Source: Clostridium sp. (GTDB lineage Bacteria; Bacillota; Clostridia; Lachnospirales; Lachnospiraceae). From it: DNA of 64,000 bases. The stretch is from the NCBI GenBank assembly GCA_023664605.1, contig JAMPFF010000011.1, positions 16,219 through 80,218 on the forward strand, read 5' to 3'. Below, piece after piece: positions 34,296-43,264 of this stretch. Below the pieces are notes generated by a model. That model made no database searches and was not told the DNA's origin. It saw only the letters and a list, made by a program, of their open reading frames with translations. The translations under genes were made by a program, and so were the position numbers. How positions within the stretch are numbered: position 1 is the first letter of the stretch; each line of letters opens with the position of its first letter.

Positions 34296-35896
34296 GGCAT
34301 CAGTACCTTTTCTTCCATCTGCTCACTGTCAAAATGAAATACTCTCTGTATTCTGATATTGTTTATATCCGGGTACTGTTTCCTGCTGTGACAGCCGATA
34401 TCCGACAGTGAAAAAAACTTTCCCGAAGCTACATGCCGCAATGAAAAACTATCTGCACATTCCAGGCAAATCTTGTCCTGACTGGAAATAACATCATCTA
34501 TCACAATTTTATCTTTTTGTAAAAATATCATTCTTTCAAACCGGATATTTGTTTTTTTATCCACTAAAATAATCAGTCTTTTTAACATACCGATAATTCT
34601 ATTTCCTACAATCGCCGATACGACGCGCAGACCAAAAAGCATAAACGGTGTGGCAACTTTTTGTTTTACCATATTCATATGTCCGCTTATTTTGATTCTG
34701 CATGCCTCATACTCTATTTGGTAATCCGCACTCTGCCAATTAGTTGCCGCCACTTTCCCCTCATCCAGTTTCACACGATAACCATAATCGGCAAAGCATT
34801 CCTTATCACCTTTAAAAATCCTGCACACACCGCCTTTCGATGCACCGACTATCATATAGATATTGCCTCTGGTACAGGAAAGTAATCCTGCCTCCGCAAA
34901 ATAATGCTCCTGCTCATAAGCAAACGGCAGTTTCACATCGGGCTGTGTCTTATTTTTTCCATCCTTTGCTTTTTCAATCGCCCGCAGAAAAGAATGCAGC
35001 AGATAATGGGAAAAATAACGGTCATCCACTGCATCAAGGAAATAAAAATCTTTTTCGCAGTTACGATATAAAAACTGCAGCATCGCCGCTGCATCCTGAT
35101 TGCCCAGATTGCTCATAACCTGAAGCCCATTCGGTAAAAAATAAATCGTATTTCGGGAAGCATACTCTCCTCCCACTGAAACATCCGGATGTACAAAATA
35201 TTTCAAAAATCCCATCATTTTGTTTAATGGCTCCAGAACTTTCTCATCATGGCTCATCCAGTAATACTCCGCCAGCATATCTAAGGACACGCTTAAGTAT
35301 CCGATATCCGCCCCGCCATATTCAGGAAACCAGCCTTCTTTGGACTGTAATGCTAAGATTCTTTCCAGTTTTTTATTTAATCCATCTAAAATCCAATCTT
35401 TTTGTAAAACAGTATAGGCCGAATATAATGCCGCAATAGAGGCCAGTTCCTGATTATACGCCTTCTTTTCTATGTGTGCAGACAAATATCCGGCCGTCTT
35501 TTCAAATGCCTGCAAGATGTTTTCATCCTGCATATCCAGACGTTTATATACTTCACACATTGCATAAAGAGAAAACGCCGTCGGTGGAAAACCATGCTCG
35601 TGCGGATAATATTCGTTAAAGCTTCCATCCTTTAACTGAATAGACTTCCAATAATAAACTGTACCTATCGCCCATTCCCGCACAACGTCTTTCTGATAAA
35701 AACAGTTTCCCGGAAAATCCACCATATATAGTAATGCCAATGTCAGCCCCGTCTGCTGTAAGATTGCGGAAGAAAAATCCCGAATTTTTAAATGCCAATG
35801 ATTCCTATCGCAGTCACCGTAATTCTTAGAATGTTTATCTCTGTCCACTTGCGTCAATACTCTAGGCGCCATTTTTAATACATATTCCGAATACAT
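34292..35896 (-). CDS. Alpha/alpha-toroid protein with C-terminal beta domain (heparinase-like architecture)
   Basis: 534 residues without signal peptide or membrane span. Residues about 30-290 are repeated helix pairs with aromatic/Gly motifs (DGSFNEYYPHEHGFPPTAFS, GWFPEYGGADIGYLSV), the pattern of (alpha/alpha)6 toroids; residues about 320-525 are beta-rich, as in polysaccharide lyases and heparinase II/III-like proteins. No lyase active site could be assigned. It overlaps the ferredoxin gene by 4 nt and the GT2 gene by 1 nt, so all three are coupled. It may be a cytosolic glycan epimerase or lyase, or an inactive relative. Confidence 0.6.
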   Translation of the reverse strand: MYSEYVLKMAPRVLTQVDRDKHSKNYGDCDRNHWHLKIRDFSSAILQQTGLTLALLYMVDFPGNCFYQKDVVREWAIGTVYYWKSIQLKDGSFNEYYPHEHGFPPTAFSLYAMCEVYKRLDMQDENILQAFEKTAGYLSAHIEKKAYNQELASIAALYSAYTVLQKDWILDGLNKKLERILALQSKEGWFPEYGGADIGYLSVSLDMLAEYYWMSHDEKVLEPLNKMMGFLKYFVHPDVSVGGEYASRNTIYFLPNGLQVMSNLGNQDAAAMLQFLYRNCEKDFYFLDAVDDRYFSHYLLHSFLRAIEKAKDGKNKTQPDVKLPFAYEQEHYFAEAGLLSCTRGNIYMIVGASKGGVCRIFKGDKECFADYGYRVKLDEGKVAATNWQSADYQIEYEACRIKISGHMNMVKQKVATPFMLFGLRVVSAIVGNRIIGMLKRLIILVDKKTNIRFERMIFLQKDKIVIDDVISSQDKICLECADSFSLRHVASGKFFSLSDIGCHSRKQYPDINNIRIQRVFHFDSEQMEEKVLMP

Positions 35897-36849
35897 TACT
35901 TTTTCTCCTGATTGTCATACTCCATTTTTTTAAGATGATATTTAATTTCTTCAATCATTTTGCGGTTTGCCGCCATAACATCAGCATGTAAACCCACAAT
36001 ATAAGTTTGTACGCCTATCAATAATAAAATAGCTGCCAAAATTAATGATTGAACATGTCCGGCATGAGGGTCATTTGCTAAATAAATCAGATAACGGATT
36101 CCCAGCAGCATTCCCATCGTAAATGGAATCGTGCCGATAATACTGAAAAATTTAAGCGGCTTATACATCATAAAAGCTCTTATAATTGTCAAAGCAGACT
36201 TTTTAATATAAGCGCGCATACTATGAAAAAGCCTGGACGGCCGCAATTCCGCATTCGTCCGTATGGGAACGGAAGTAATCGCAATTTTCTCCTGTCCTGC
36301 CTGTATGATAGTCTCTAACGTATATGTATACTCATTAATGACATGCAGACGCATAGCCGCATCCCGGGAAATAGCGCGAAAACCACTGGGCGCATCCGGA
36401 ATATCCGTATCAGACGCCACCCTGACAAACCAGGAGCCTAAATGCTGCAGCTTCTTTTTCAAAAAGGAAAAATGGGAAATCGAATCAATCGGACGCGCTC
36501 CAATGACAATATCGGCTTTTTCCTCAAGAATCGGAGTCACCAGCTTTTCAATATCGTCACCGCAGTACTGATTGTCCGCATCGGTATTGACAATAATATC
36601 CCCCCCCTGCTTTAATGCCTCATCCAATCCTGCCATAAACCCGCGGGCAAGCCCTTTATTTCTTTTAAAATTAACAATATAATGAACACCCCAGTTCTTT
36701 GCAACTTCCACCGTTTTGTCCATACTGCCGTCGTTAATAATCAAATATTCTATTTCGTCAATACCATCAATGTGTTTTGGAAGTGCATTTAAAGCAATCT
36801 CCAATGTTTCCTCTTCGTTATAGCATGGAATCTGTATTATCAGTTTCAT
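35896..36849 (-). CDS. GT2 glycosyltransferase, DPM1/GtrB-like
   Basis: 317 residues from the ATG at 36849, two bases beyond the upstream stop. The GT-A domain includes IPCYNEEETL, NDGSMDKT and NTDADNQY (the DxD region). Two C-terminal membrane helices lie near 230-255 and 275-300. Enzymes of this form transfer a sugar from a nucleotide donor to polyprenyl phosphate at the inner face. The product would supply the GT-C enzymes after transfer by GtrA. Confidence 0.9.
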   Translation of the reverse strand: MKLIIQIPCYNEEETLEIALNALPKHIDGIDEIEYLIINDGSMDKTVEVAKNWGVHYIVNFKRNKGLARGFMAGLDEALKQGGDIIVNTDADNQYCGDDIEKLVTPILEEKADIVIGARPIDSISHFSFLKKKLQHLGSWFVRVASDTDIPDAPSGFRAISRDAAMRLHVINEYTYTLETIIQAGQEKIAITSVPIRTNAELRPSRLFHSMRAYIKKSALTIIRAFMMYKPLKFFSIIGTIPFTMGMLLGIRYLIYLANDPHAGHVQSLILAAILLLIGVQTYIVGLHADVMAANRKMIEEIKYHLKKMEYDNQEKK

Positions 36850-36850
36850 A

Positions 36851-38596
36851 TTATTGCGCCTTTCTTTGTATGATGACATAGTCCTTTACCTGCAGACACA
36901 TAGCATATCCTTCATCGGCATAATCCGCATAATCCTGTTCGGACATTACGATATACGGAGAACCCGTTATCGCATTCATTTGACTTTTATCGATACCGAT
37001 AACCGCCTTATCCACCACTCTCGTCTGCAAATCATAGGCTGGTTTTCCTTCCGCAGTCGTATAAATAATGTCTTCTTTTTTTGTATTTTCATTCAAAAAA
37101 TCAAAAATCTGCGCATATTGCTGTATATAATCATTTTCTCCTCTTATCACGATACGCATACACGCCAGTGCGGTTGTAGAAAAAAAGAAGATAAGCAATA
37201 AACATATAATATAGCGGTTTATTTTCTTTGGCATCTTTGTCAGGGAAAATATCCAACAAAGTGTGCCTACACATATTGCAATTAACACACACTTTAAAAC
37301 GCTGAACTCTCCCAGCCAGTGAAAAACATAGATTCCCACTGCCGAAACCGTATTTAAATAAAAGTTTTCTATATCTTTTAAATTGTAATATACAATAAAT
37401 GATACTGTCAAATAAATTGCATAAACCGGCATTATATGGGCTGCATATGTTTTTTTCTCTCTTTTTTCATATAAGAAAAGCAAGGCCATCATAGTAAAAA
37501 ATCCCAATAAAACATCACTATATCTTCCATAAAATAAAGTGTCTATCCGAACCATACTTTCCGTAGGATTAACAGCATTTTCAATAAAAAACAGGCTCGT
37601 CATCGCTATTGTTCCGGCCAATGCGATAAGTGGAAATATATATAAACTAATATTTAACTTTTCCTTTAGCGCCCTTATTCCTTTATCAATACAAAAAACA
37701 ATCCCCAGCCCGGCCAATAAATAAGTTGCCGATAAAAGCTGCCATATCTGACCAATAGTATTAAGAAGAAAACTTTTTATCCCATCTGTTGTCAAAATTT
37801 CCCTAAATTTTCCCATCTGTCCGGAAAGCGTATTCGCCCCTCCTGAAGCAATGTTGCCCCCTGCATTTTGCAACACGGTATTATTTACCAGTAAATCATT
37901 AAAATACTGCTTTCCAATGGAGGAAAGCCCAAACAATAAAACTATTGCAATCACTACGGATAAAAAATGCCGTATTCTGATTTTTTTTGTCCATACCAGC
38001 AGAAGCATTGTCAATATCAATGCAGCAATAACAGCCAACATCCTGTTATGAACCATATAGGCATATCCGGCTGTCAAGCCAATTAAAATACCTTTTCCAA
38101 TGCCCGGCTTTTCTTCCAATAGAATCAACTCATATAAAAGCAGCCACAGCAAAAAAACAAGCAATGTCTCGCTCCATCCGATATAGGAATTGAAAATATA
38201 AGTGGAATAAGATGTTGCCGTAAATGCTATGGCTCCTATCGGCAATACTCCGGAAATCTCCGGCGCAGCTTTTTGTATCACTTTAAAAGCCAGCCAGAAA
38301 TTTATCAGGCTTAGCACAATATTGATAATTACCGCCATTCTATACATGACAAGCATATTTGTCGTAATCAAGAAAAGAGGCGCCAAAAGCAGGCTGTAAC
38401 CGAAAGCATACCACGGCATATTCTGCATAACTCCCGCCCATGTATGACCGGTCACGGCTGCGGCATGGCCCCAATATCCCAATTCATCCGTATAGACAAA
38501 CGGCCCCTTTACTTTTGTAATATAAAAAATTCTTACAAGAAATGTACCAAGGAAAAACATTCCTAATAATATTTTATCTTTTTGTTTTGCTGTCAT
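36851..38596 (-). CDS. Polytopic GT-C glycosyltransferase (PMT/ArnT-like)
   Basis: 581 residues with about 11-13 membrane segments. The first loop carries VYTDELGYW (a DE pair typical of GT-C catalytic loops) and a following GHTWAGVMQNMPWYAFGYSL-type region. A C-terminal extracytoplasmic tail of about 80 residues ends the protein. It probably transfers a lipid-linked sugar outside the membrane. It is the second such enzyme in the locus besides the 30807-32552 gene. Confidence 0.78.
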   Translation of the reverse strand: MTAKQKDKILLGMFFLGTFLVRIFYITKVKGPFVYTDELGYWGHAAAVTGHTWAGVMQNMPWYAFGYSLLLAPLFLITTNMLVMYRMAVIINIVLSLINFWLAFKVIQKAAPEISGVLPIGAIAFTATSYSTYIFNSYIGWSETLLVFLLWLLLYELILLEEKPGIGKGILIGLTAGYAYMVHNRMLAVIAALILTMLLLVWTKKIRIRHFLSVVIAIVLLFGLSSIGKQYFNDLLVNNTVLQNAGGNIASGGANTLSGQMGKFREILTTDGIKSFLLNTIGQIWQLLSATYLLAGLGIVFCIDKGIRALKEKLNISLYIFPLIALAGTIAMTSLFFIENAVNPTESMVRIDTLFYGRYSDVLLGFFTMMALLFLYEKREKKTYAAHIMPVYAIYLTVSFIVYYNLKDIENFYLNTVSAVGIYVFHWLGEFSVLKCVLIAICVGTLCWIFSLTKMPKKINRYIICLLLIFFFSTTALACMRIVIRGENDYIQQYAQIFDFLNENTKKEDIIYTTAEGKPAYDLQTRVVDKAVIGIDKSQMNAITGSPYIVMSEQDYADYADEGYAMCLQVKDYVIIQRKAQ

Positions 38597-38609
38597 AGTA
38601 TCATCCTCA

Positions 38610-39488
38610 TTATTGTTCTAACAGTCTCTCCCTAATACTCTCCCTGTTCTTTTCCAAATAGGAATCGCTCATATGAACACCATCCACCAGTTCGTCCTCA
38701 CTTACATAGATAATGCTGTCCATATAACGATTTAACAATTCCTCTTCGCCCTCAAAATACAGTCTATCCTGCATTTCTTCCAAAAAATATTCATAATTTT
38801 CCGGAATAGGGGGGGCTAATAAATGGAATCTAATATTCTTTTCGTCACAAACCGCTTTCATTTTTCCCAAATAAATGGCAGCCATATCCATTTCTTCCCC
38901 GCCGTCTGCCTTTCTTTTCATCTGTTGTATACGCCGGCGTCCGTTTTGATAGATATCCAGCAATTTCGGATATTTGGCAAGCATCCATTTCGGGAACTCC
39001 CTGCTCACAAAAAAACGTCCATAAACATTCTCCAGTTCCGCTTTTGTTTCCGGCTCTAAATATTGCAGAAACAACTCGTTATATAAAGGTGTCACAAAAT
39101 AACTGTATGTGTATATGAAATTAGGATTCCCCATAATGCTGTCCGGCCGCGCTATATAATACACATCTTCTATCTGAGGATTGTTTTCTAGAAACCGCTC
39201 CATCAATACGAAATTGCCGATGGTTGTAACCGCCTGATTGGTCGCAAGATAACATATATCATCGCTTTCCTCCTGATATTTCGGCTGAAAAATCTGTCTT
39301 GCCACACTGTCGCCCAAAACCAATCCCGTATAGCCGTCATTGACGCCCGCTTTATCCGCCGCGTCATAAACTTCAAACGCCACCTGTCTGGAATCTTTTG
39401 TCATTACATAATAGGCTATATTCAACAGCAGAAACAGAAAACACGCCCCGCATACAATTCCCGCCGTTCTTATCAAAAACTTTTTCAA
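38610..39488 (-). CDS. SGNH/DltD/AlgJ-like extracytoplasmic partner of the MBOAT protein
   Basis: 292 residues: one N-terminal membrane segment (about 7-27) and an outside domain with GDSVARQ (nucleophile Ser region near 60) and DGVHMS (DxxH near 275), the outer motifs of SGNH acyl-transfer/esterase proteins. It lies directly downstream of the MBOAT gene, the arrangement of PatA-PatB, AlgI-AlgJ/X and DltB-DltD pairs. It is predicted to move acetyl groups from the MBOAT protein to a glycan. Confidence 0.78.
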   Translation of the reverse strand: MKKFLIRTAGIVCGACFLFLLLNIAYYVMTKDSRQVAFEVYDAADKAGVNDGYTGLVLGDSVARQIFQPKYQEESDDICYLATNQAVTTIGNFVLMERFLENNPQIEDVYYIARPDSIMGNPNFIYTYSYFVTPLYNELFLQYLEPETKAELENVYGRFFVSREFPKWMLAKYPKLLDIYQNGRRRIQQMKRKADGGEEMDMAAIYLGKMKAVCDEKNIRFHLLAPPIPENYEYFLEEMQDRLYFEGEEELLNRYMDSIIYVSEDELVDGVHMSDSYLEKNRESIRERLLEQ

Positions 39489-39519
39489 CTTTATAACCTA
39501 CCCTTTCCTATAAAGCCTT

Positions 39520-40932
39520 TTAAAATTGGAAATAAATAAAAGTTCCACTGTCAATCCCATATTTACAATAATAGAGCATGGCTATCATAAATACAATACT
39601 CACCTGATATCCATGGAATATCTTTTCTTTCCCCTTTTCCTGCATCCGGTCGAAAAAGAATAATAACAGTAAAAATATGCCTAAAAGGCAAACCTGCATT
39701 TTCGGCAGCTCCAATAACTGAATGCCTCCCGTTATATAAGCGCCGAATGCACCGACGCCGTCCAAGCAATGCCTGAGGACAAAAACTGCGTCCGCTAGGG
39801 AATCCATCCTAAAAAAGACCCACATAATGCTCACTAACACAAACGTAACTATCTGCCTGCCAATTTTAGGAAAAGAATGTATATGCACATTTTTTCTAAA
39901 TACGCTTTCCACCACCTGCAGCGCTCCATTTAGTCCACCCCATATCAAAAATGTCCAGGCTGCCCCATGCCACAATCCGCTCAATAAATATACACACATC
40001 ACGTTTCTGTATATTTTCCAATCAGACACCCTGCTGCCGCCAAGCGGAATGTATATATACTCGCGAAACCATGAGGTAAGAGAAATATGCCACCTCTTCC
40101 AAAAATCCTTTAAGGAATCAGCAAAATAGGGCTGTCTGAAATTGGGCTGTATATGGATGCCGAATAATCCTGCCACACCGATGGCAATATCCGAATAGCC
40201 GGAAAAATCACAATAAATCTGGACAGAGTAAAATAAAATTGCCAAAAGAAGCGGAAATCCCCTGTAAGTTTCCATGTCTCCATAAATTCTGTCAATCACA
40301 GCCGCCAGACTGTCCGCAATAATCATTTTTTTCATATAGCCCAATAAAATGCGTTGTAACGCCATGCAGGCATTTTCATAGGAGAATACCTTTTCTTCCC
40401 TAAACTGCGCGGTCAGACGCTGGATTCTCTCAATCGGCCCCGCCAATAAAATCGGGAAAAAGATAACGCTCTCCAAAAAACAGCCAATGTGCTTCTCCGG
40501 TAAGATTTTTCCGGTATATACGTCTATCACATAAGCAAGCGTTTGAAAAATATAAAAAGAAATTCCAACCGGCAAAACCAGTTGAAAAACAGAAATCTGT
40601 GCGGAATTTCCAAACAAAGATAAAATATCATTGCATATTTCCCCAAAAAAGCCGAGATATTTAAATACAAATAAAACGGCCAGTTCAAAAACAATATCCG
40701 CAATCAATATTACTTTTCTGCAGCGCTCCTGCTTATTTTCCATACAGCGCGCAGCCATATAGGAGAATGCCGCCACAACCAAAATTAACGCAATATATTT
40801 TATATTCCACAAAGAATAATAAAAACAGCCTGCCGCCAACATGAGAACCCATCTGTAACGCGGCGGCATTTTCCAGTAGCATACCCATATTATTAAAAGA
40901 AAAACAATAAATTCAACAGACTGAAATAACAT
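39520..40932 (-). CDS. MBOAT-family O-acyltransferase (AlgI/PatA type)
   Basis: 470 residues from the ATG at 40932, preceded by AAGGAG. About 11 membrane segments; the conserved MBOAT His is in SGLWHGAAWTFLIWG near 325, after FWKRWHISLTSWFREYIYIPLGG pieces. It passes an acetyl (or other acyl) group across the membrane for O-acylation of an exported glycan. It is the first gene of the glycan locus behind a strong promoter. Confidence 0.93.
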   Translation of the reverse strand: MLFQSVEFIVFLLIIWVCYWKMPPRYRWVLMLAAGCFYYSLWNIKYIALILVVAAFSYMAARCMENKQERCRKVILIADIVFELAVLFVFKYLGFFGEICNDILSLFGNSAQISVFQLVLPVGISFYIFQTLAYVIDVYTGKILPEKHIGCFLESVIFFPILLAGPIERIQRLTAQFREEKVFSYENACMALQRILLGYMKKMIIADSLAAVIDRIYGDMETYRGFPLLLAILFYSVQIYCDFSGYSDIAIGVAGLFGIHIQPNFRQPYFADSLKDFWKRWHISLTSWFREYIYIPLGGSRVSDWKIYRNVMCVYLLSGLWHGAAWTFLIWGGLNGALQVVESVFRKNVHIHSFPKIGRQIVTFVLVSIMWVFFRMDSLADAVFVLRHCLDGVGAFGAYITGGIQLLELPKMQVCLLGIFLLLLFFFDRMQEKGKEKIFHGYQVSIVFMIAMLYYCKYGIDSGTFIYFQF

Positions 40933-40961
40933 GACATGCTCCTTACATTTTTTATCTTTCA

Positions 40962-40990
40962 ATTATATACTACTACCCGTATTTTGACAA
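40962..40990 (-). promoter_or_regulatory. Strong sigma-A promoter of the glycan locus
   Basis: Minus strand TTGTCA (40985-40990), 17 nt, TATAAT (40962-40967). Confidence 0.8.
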
Positions 40991-41007
40991 TTTTATTTTT
41001 TCTTAAC

Positions 41008-41036
41008 TTGCAAAGTTTGCCATCATACCGTATGAT
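41008..41036 (+). promoter_or_regulatory. Sigma-A promoter of the degV transcript
   Basis: TTGCAA (41008-41013), 17 nt, TATGAT (41031-41036); AGAGGG then precedes the ATG at 41077. Confidence 0.65.
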
Positions 41037-41076
41037 AAAAGAAGTATTTTATATCAAAATAAAGAGGGAAAACATT

Positions 41077-41964
41077 ATGCTTCGTATTATTACCGATTCC
41101 GCAAGCGATTTACCTAAAGATTATATTAAAGAACACAATCTCCATGTCATCCCGACGCCTGTTGTCATAGATGACGTGGATTATTTTGACGGCACAACGA
41201 TTCAAACGGAAGAGTTTTATAATATTCTGGATGATATCAAACGCGATGTAAAAACTTACCACATCAATCCCGCCATGTTTACGGACGCTTTTACGCCGTA
41301 TGCACAGGCGAAAGACACTATTATTTACCTCTGCTTTTCAACGGGAATCGCAGGAACCTTTAATGCCGCCAACATTGCCAAAAACAATGTTCTGGAGGAC
41401 TATCCCGACTTTGACTTAACGATTATCGACTCCAAATGCGCATCGATTGGTTTTGGCCTGCTTGTTTCCAAACTGGTTACTATGTTAGAGAAAGGCGCGT
41501 CTAAAGAAGAAATTATAGAAGCGGCGGACTATTTTATATCGCATATCAAACACGTTTTTACCGTCCAGACGCTTGCCTATCTCATAAAAGGCGGACGTCT
41601 TACCAAGTTCAAAGGCACGCTTGCCGAAACGCTGGATATGAAACCGGTACTGATAGTCGATGACAAAGGCGCCCTGTCCGTTATCAAAACGGTGCGCGGG
41701 CGCAAAAAATCGCTTCGCTATCTTATCGAATACGCAAATGAGGCCGGATTCCATCTGGAAAATCAGACAGTTGCGCTCTGCCATGGGGAAGACCGTGAAT
41801 CGCTTGCCTTTGTTCAGGATATGGTCGAAGAGACTTTTCATCCCAAATCCGTTATGACTTCTGTTGTCGGATGCGCAATCGGCGCACATACCGGCCGCGG
41901 CATTATCGGCTTTTGCTTCTTTGATGCAGACAACGGCAAATATGCCAAATATTTTACGAAATAA
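41077..41964 (+). CDS. DegV-family fatty-acid-binding protein
   Basis: 295 residues. Start chosen at MLRIITDSASDLP, the typical DegV beginning; the longer open frame runs through the promoter. DegV/FakB proteins hold a fatty acid for phosphorylation by FakA; no FakA kinase gene is present here. Visible motifs are TDSASDL, YLCFSTGIAGTF near 90 and GRLTKFKGT near 180. It is followed 22 nt later by an Eis-like acetyltransferase on the same transcript. Confidence 0.93.
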   Translation: MLRIITDSASDLPKDYIKEHNLHVIPTPVVIDDVDYFDGTTIQTEEFYNILDDIKRDVKTYHINPAMFTDAFTPYAQAKDTIIYLCFSTGIAGTFNAANIAKNNVLEDYPDFDLTIIDSKCASIGFGLLVSKLVTMLEKGASKEEIIEAADYFISHIKHVFTVQTLAYLIKGGRLTKFKGTLAETLDMKPVLIVDDKGALSVIKTVRGRKKSLRYLIEYANEAGFHLENQTVALCHGEDRESLAFVQDMVEETFHPKSVMTSVVGCAIGAHTGRGIIGFCFFDADNGKYAKYFTK

Positions 41965-41986
41965 GAAGTCAGAATGGGGAACTTTT

Positions 41987-43231
41987 ATGAGTGAGATACA
42001 GCAATATACTTATATCGAGGAAAACGGAAATTTTAAAATGCGGGAACTGGGGGAAAACGACTTGGAACAGTTCAACGCACTGCTGCAATATGCTTTTCAG
42101 GTCACCTCTTACGACCTTTTTCAAACAGGCTGGCAGCAGGAGGAAATCAAATCCGCCAAAAGCCCGATACTGAAAGAAGCTTATGTCTTAGGCTGGTTTT
42201 ATCAGGAAAAACTGGCCTCTATGATTGTTGTATACTCCATGAAAGTAAATATTCTGGATGAAATTATGGATATGGGCGGCATTACCGGTGTTGCCACCTA
42301 TCCGGAATATACCGGCAGAGGATTGATTCACTCTCTTATGAGACATGCCCTCGATTACATACATCAAAACGGTATGCTGATTTCCTTTCTCTATCCATAT
42401 TCCATTCCTTTCTATCGAAAAATGGGATGGGAAATCGTATCGGACAAACTCACCTTTGTCGTAAAAGACACGCAGCTTCCCAAAGCGGTTCCGGTAGACG
42501 GCATGGTGGAACGGGTCAGCCTGGATTCTGAAGACTACCATAATGTACATTCCTATTTTGCCCTGCAAAGGCATGGCGCGCTCATTCGCGATAATCTGGC
42601 ATGGGAAGAATACTGGCGTTGGGATAACGAGGATATCATTGCCGCAGTCTACTACAGTAAAGAACATAAACCTCTTGGCTATGTTGTCTATTATATTGCC
42701 AATGAAATTTTCCACATCAAAGAAATGGTTTATTTGAATATTGAGGCCAACTACGGCCTATGGAACTATATCAGTGCGCATTTTTCCATGATTACGCAGG
42801 TACAGGGAAATAACTATTCCGGTGAAACGATGGCGTACTTATTTGAAGACAGCGAAATTACGGAAACTATCTCCCCATACATTATGGCGCGTATTGTTGA
42901 TGTAAAAGAATTTTTGACGGAATATCCCTATCAGATACAGCCTGAAGACCTCAAACTCCACTTTCTTGTCCATGACCGGATGGCTCCTTGGAACGAGGGC
43001 GACTATATGCTTTCCTGGCATAACGGCAAGACGATATGCGAGCGGGTGGAAAACAACCAGTCCATCAACGTTGTGGAATTGTCTATCAATACCTTAACAA
43101 CCATGCTGATGGGGTATAAAAGACCTACTTATCTCTATGAGCATGAAAAACTCCAAACGGAATACTATATGCTGACATGGCTGGAACGCCTGATTCCGGT
43201 AGAGAAACCATATTTTTCAGATTATTTCTAG
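41987..43231 (+). CDS. Eis-like GNAT N-acetyltransferase
   Basis: 414 residues from ATG 41987 (GGGGA upstream). The N-terminal GNAT fold has the acetyl-CoA motif VATYPEYTGRGLIHSL near 105-120 and PYSIPFYRKMGWE near 140-155; a second GNAT-like half and a C-terminal SCP2-like region follow, the three-part layout of Eis proteins. Family members acetylate amines such as aminoglycosides or polyamines, and the substrate here is unknown. It is co-transcribed with degV. Confidence 0.88.
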   Translation: MSEIQQYTYIEENGNFKMRELGENDLEQFNALLQYAFQVTSYDLFQTGWQQEEIKSAKSPILKEAYVLGWFYQEKLASMIVVYSMKVNILDEIMDMGGITGVATYPEYTGRGLIHSLMRHALDYIHQNGMLISFLYPYSIPFYRKMGWEIVSDKLTFVVKDTQLPKAVPVDGMVERVSLDSEDYHNVHSYFALQRHGALIRDNLAWEEYWRWDNEDIIAAVYYSKEHKPLGYVVYYIANEIFHIKEMVYLNIEANYGLWNYISAHFSMITQVQGNNYSGETMAYLFEDSEITETISPYIMARIVDVKEFLTEYPYQIQPEDLKLHFLVHDRMAPWNEGDYMLSWHNGKTICERVENNQSINVVELSINTLTTMLMGYKRPTYLYEHEKLQTEYYMLTWLERLIPVEKPYFSDYF

Positions 43232-43264
43232 CCCCCGGACGGCTTTCTCTGCACTCCGCCCCAG

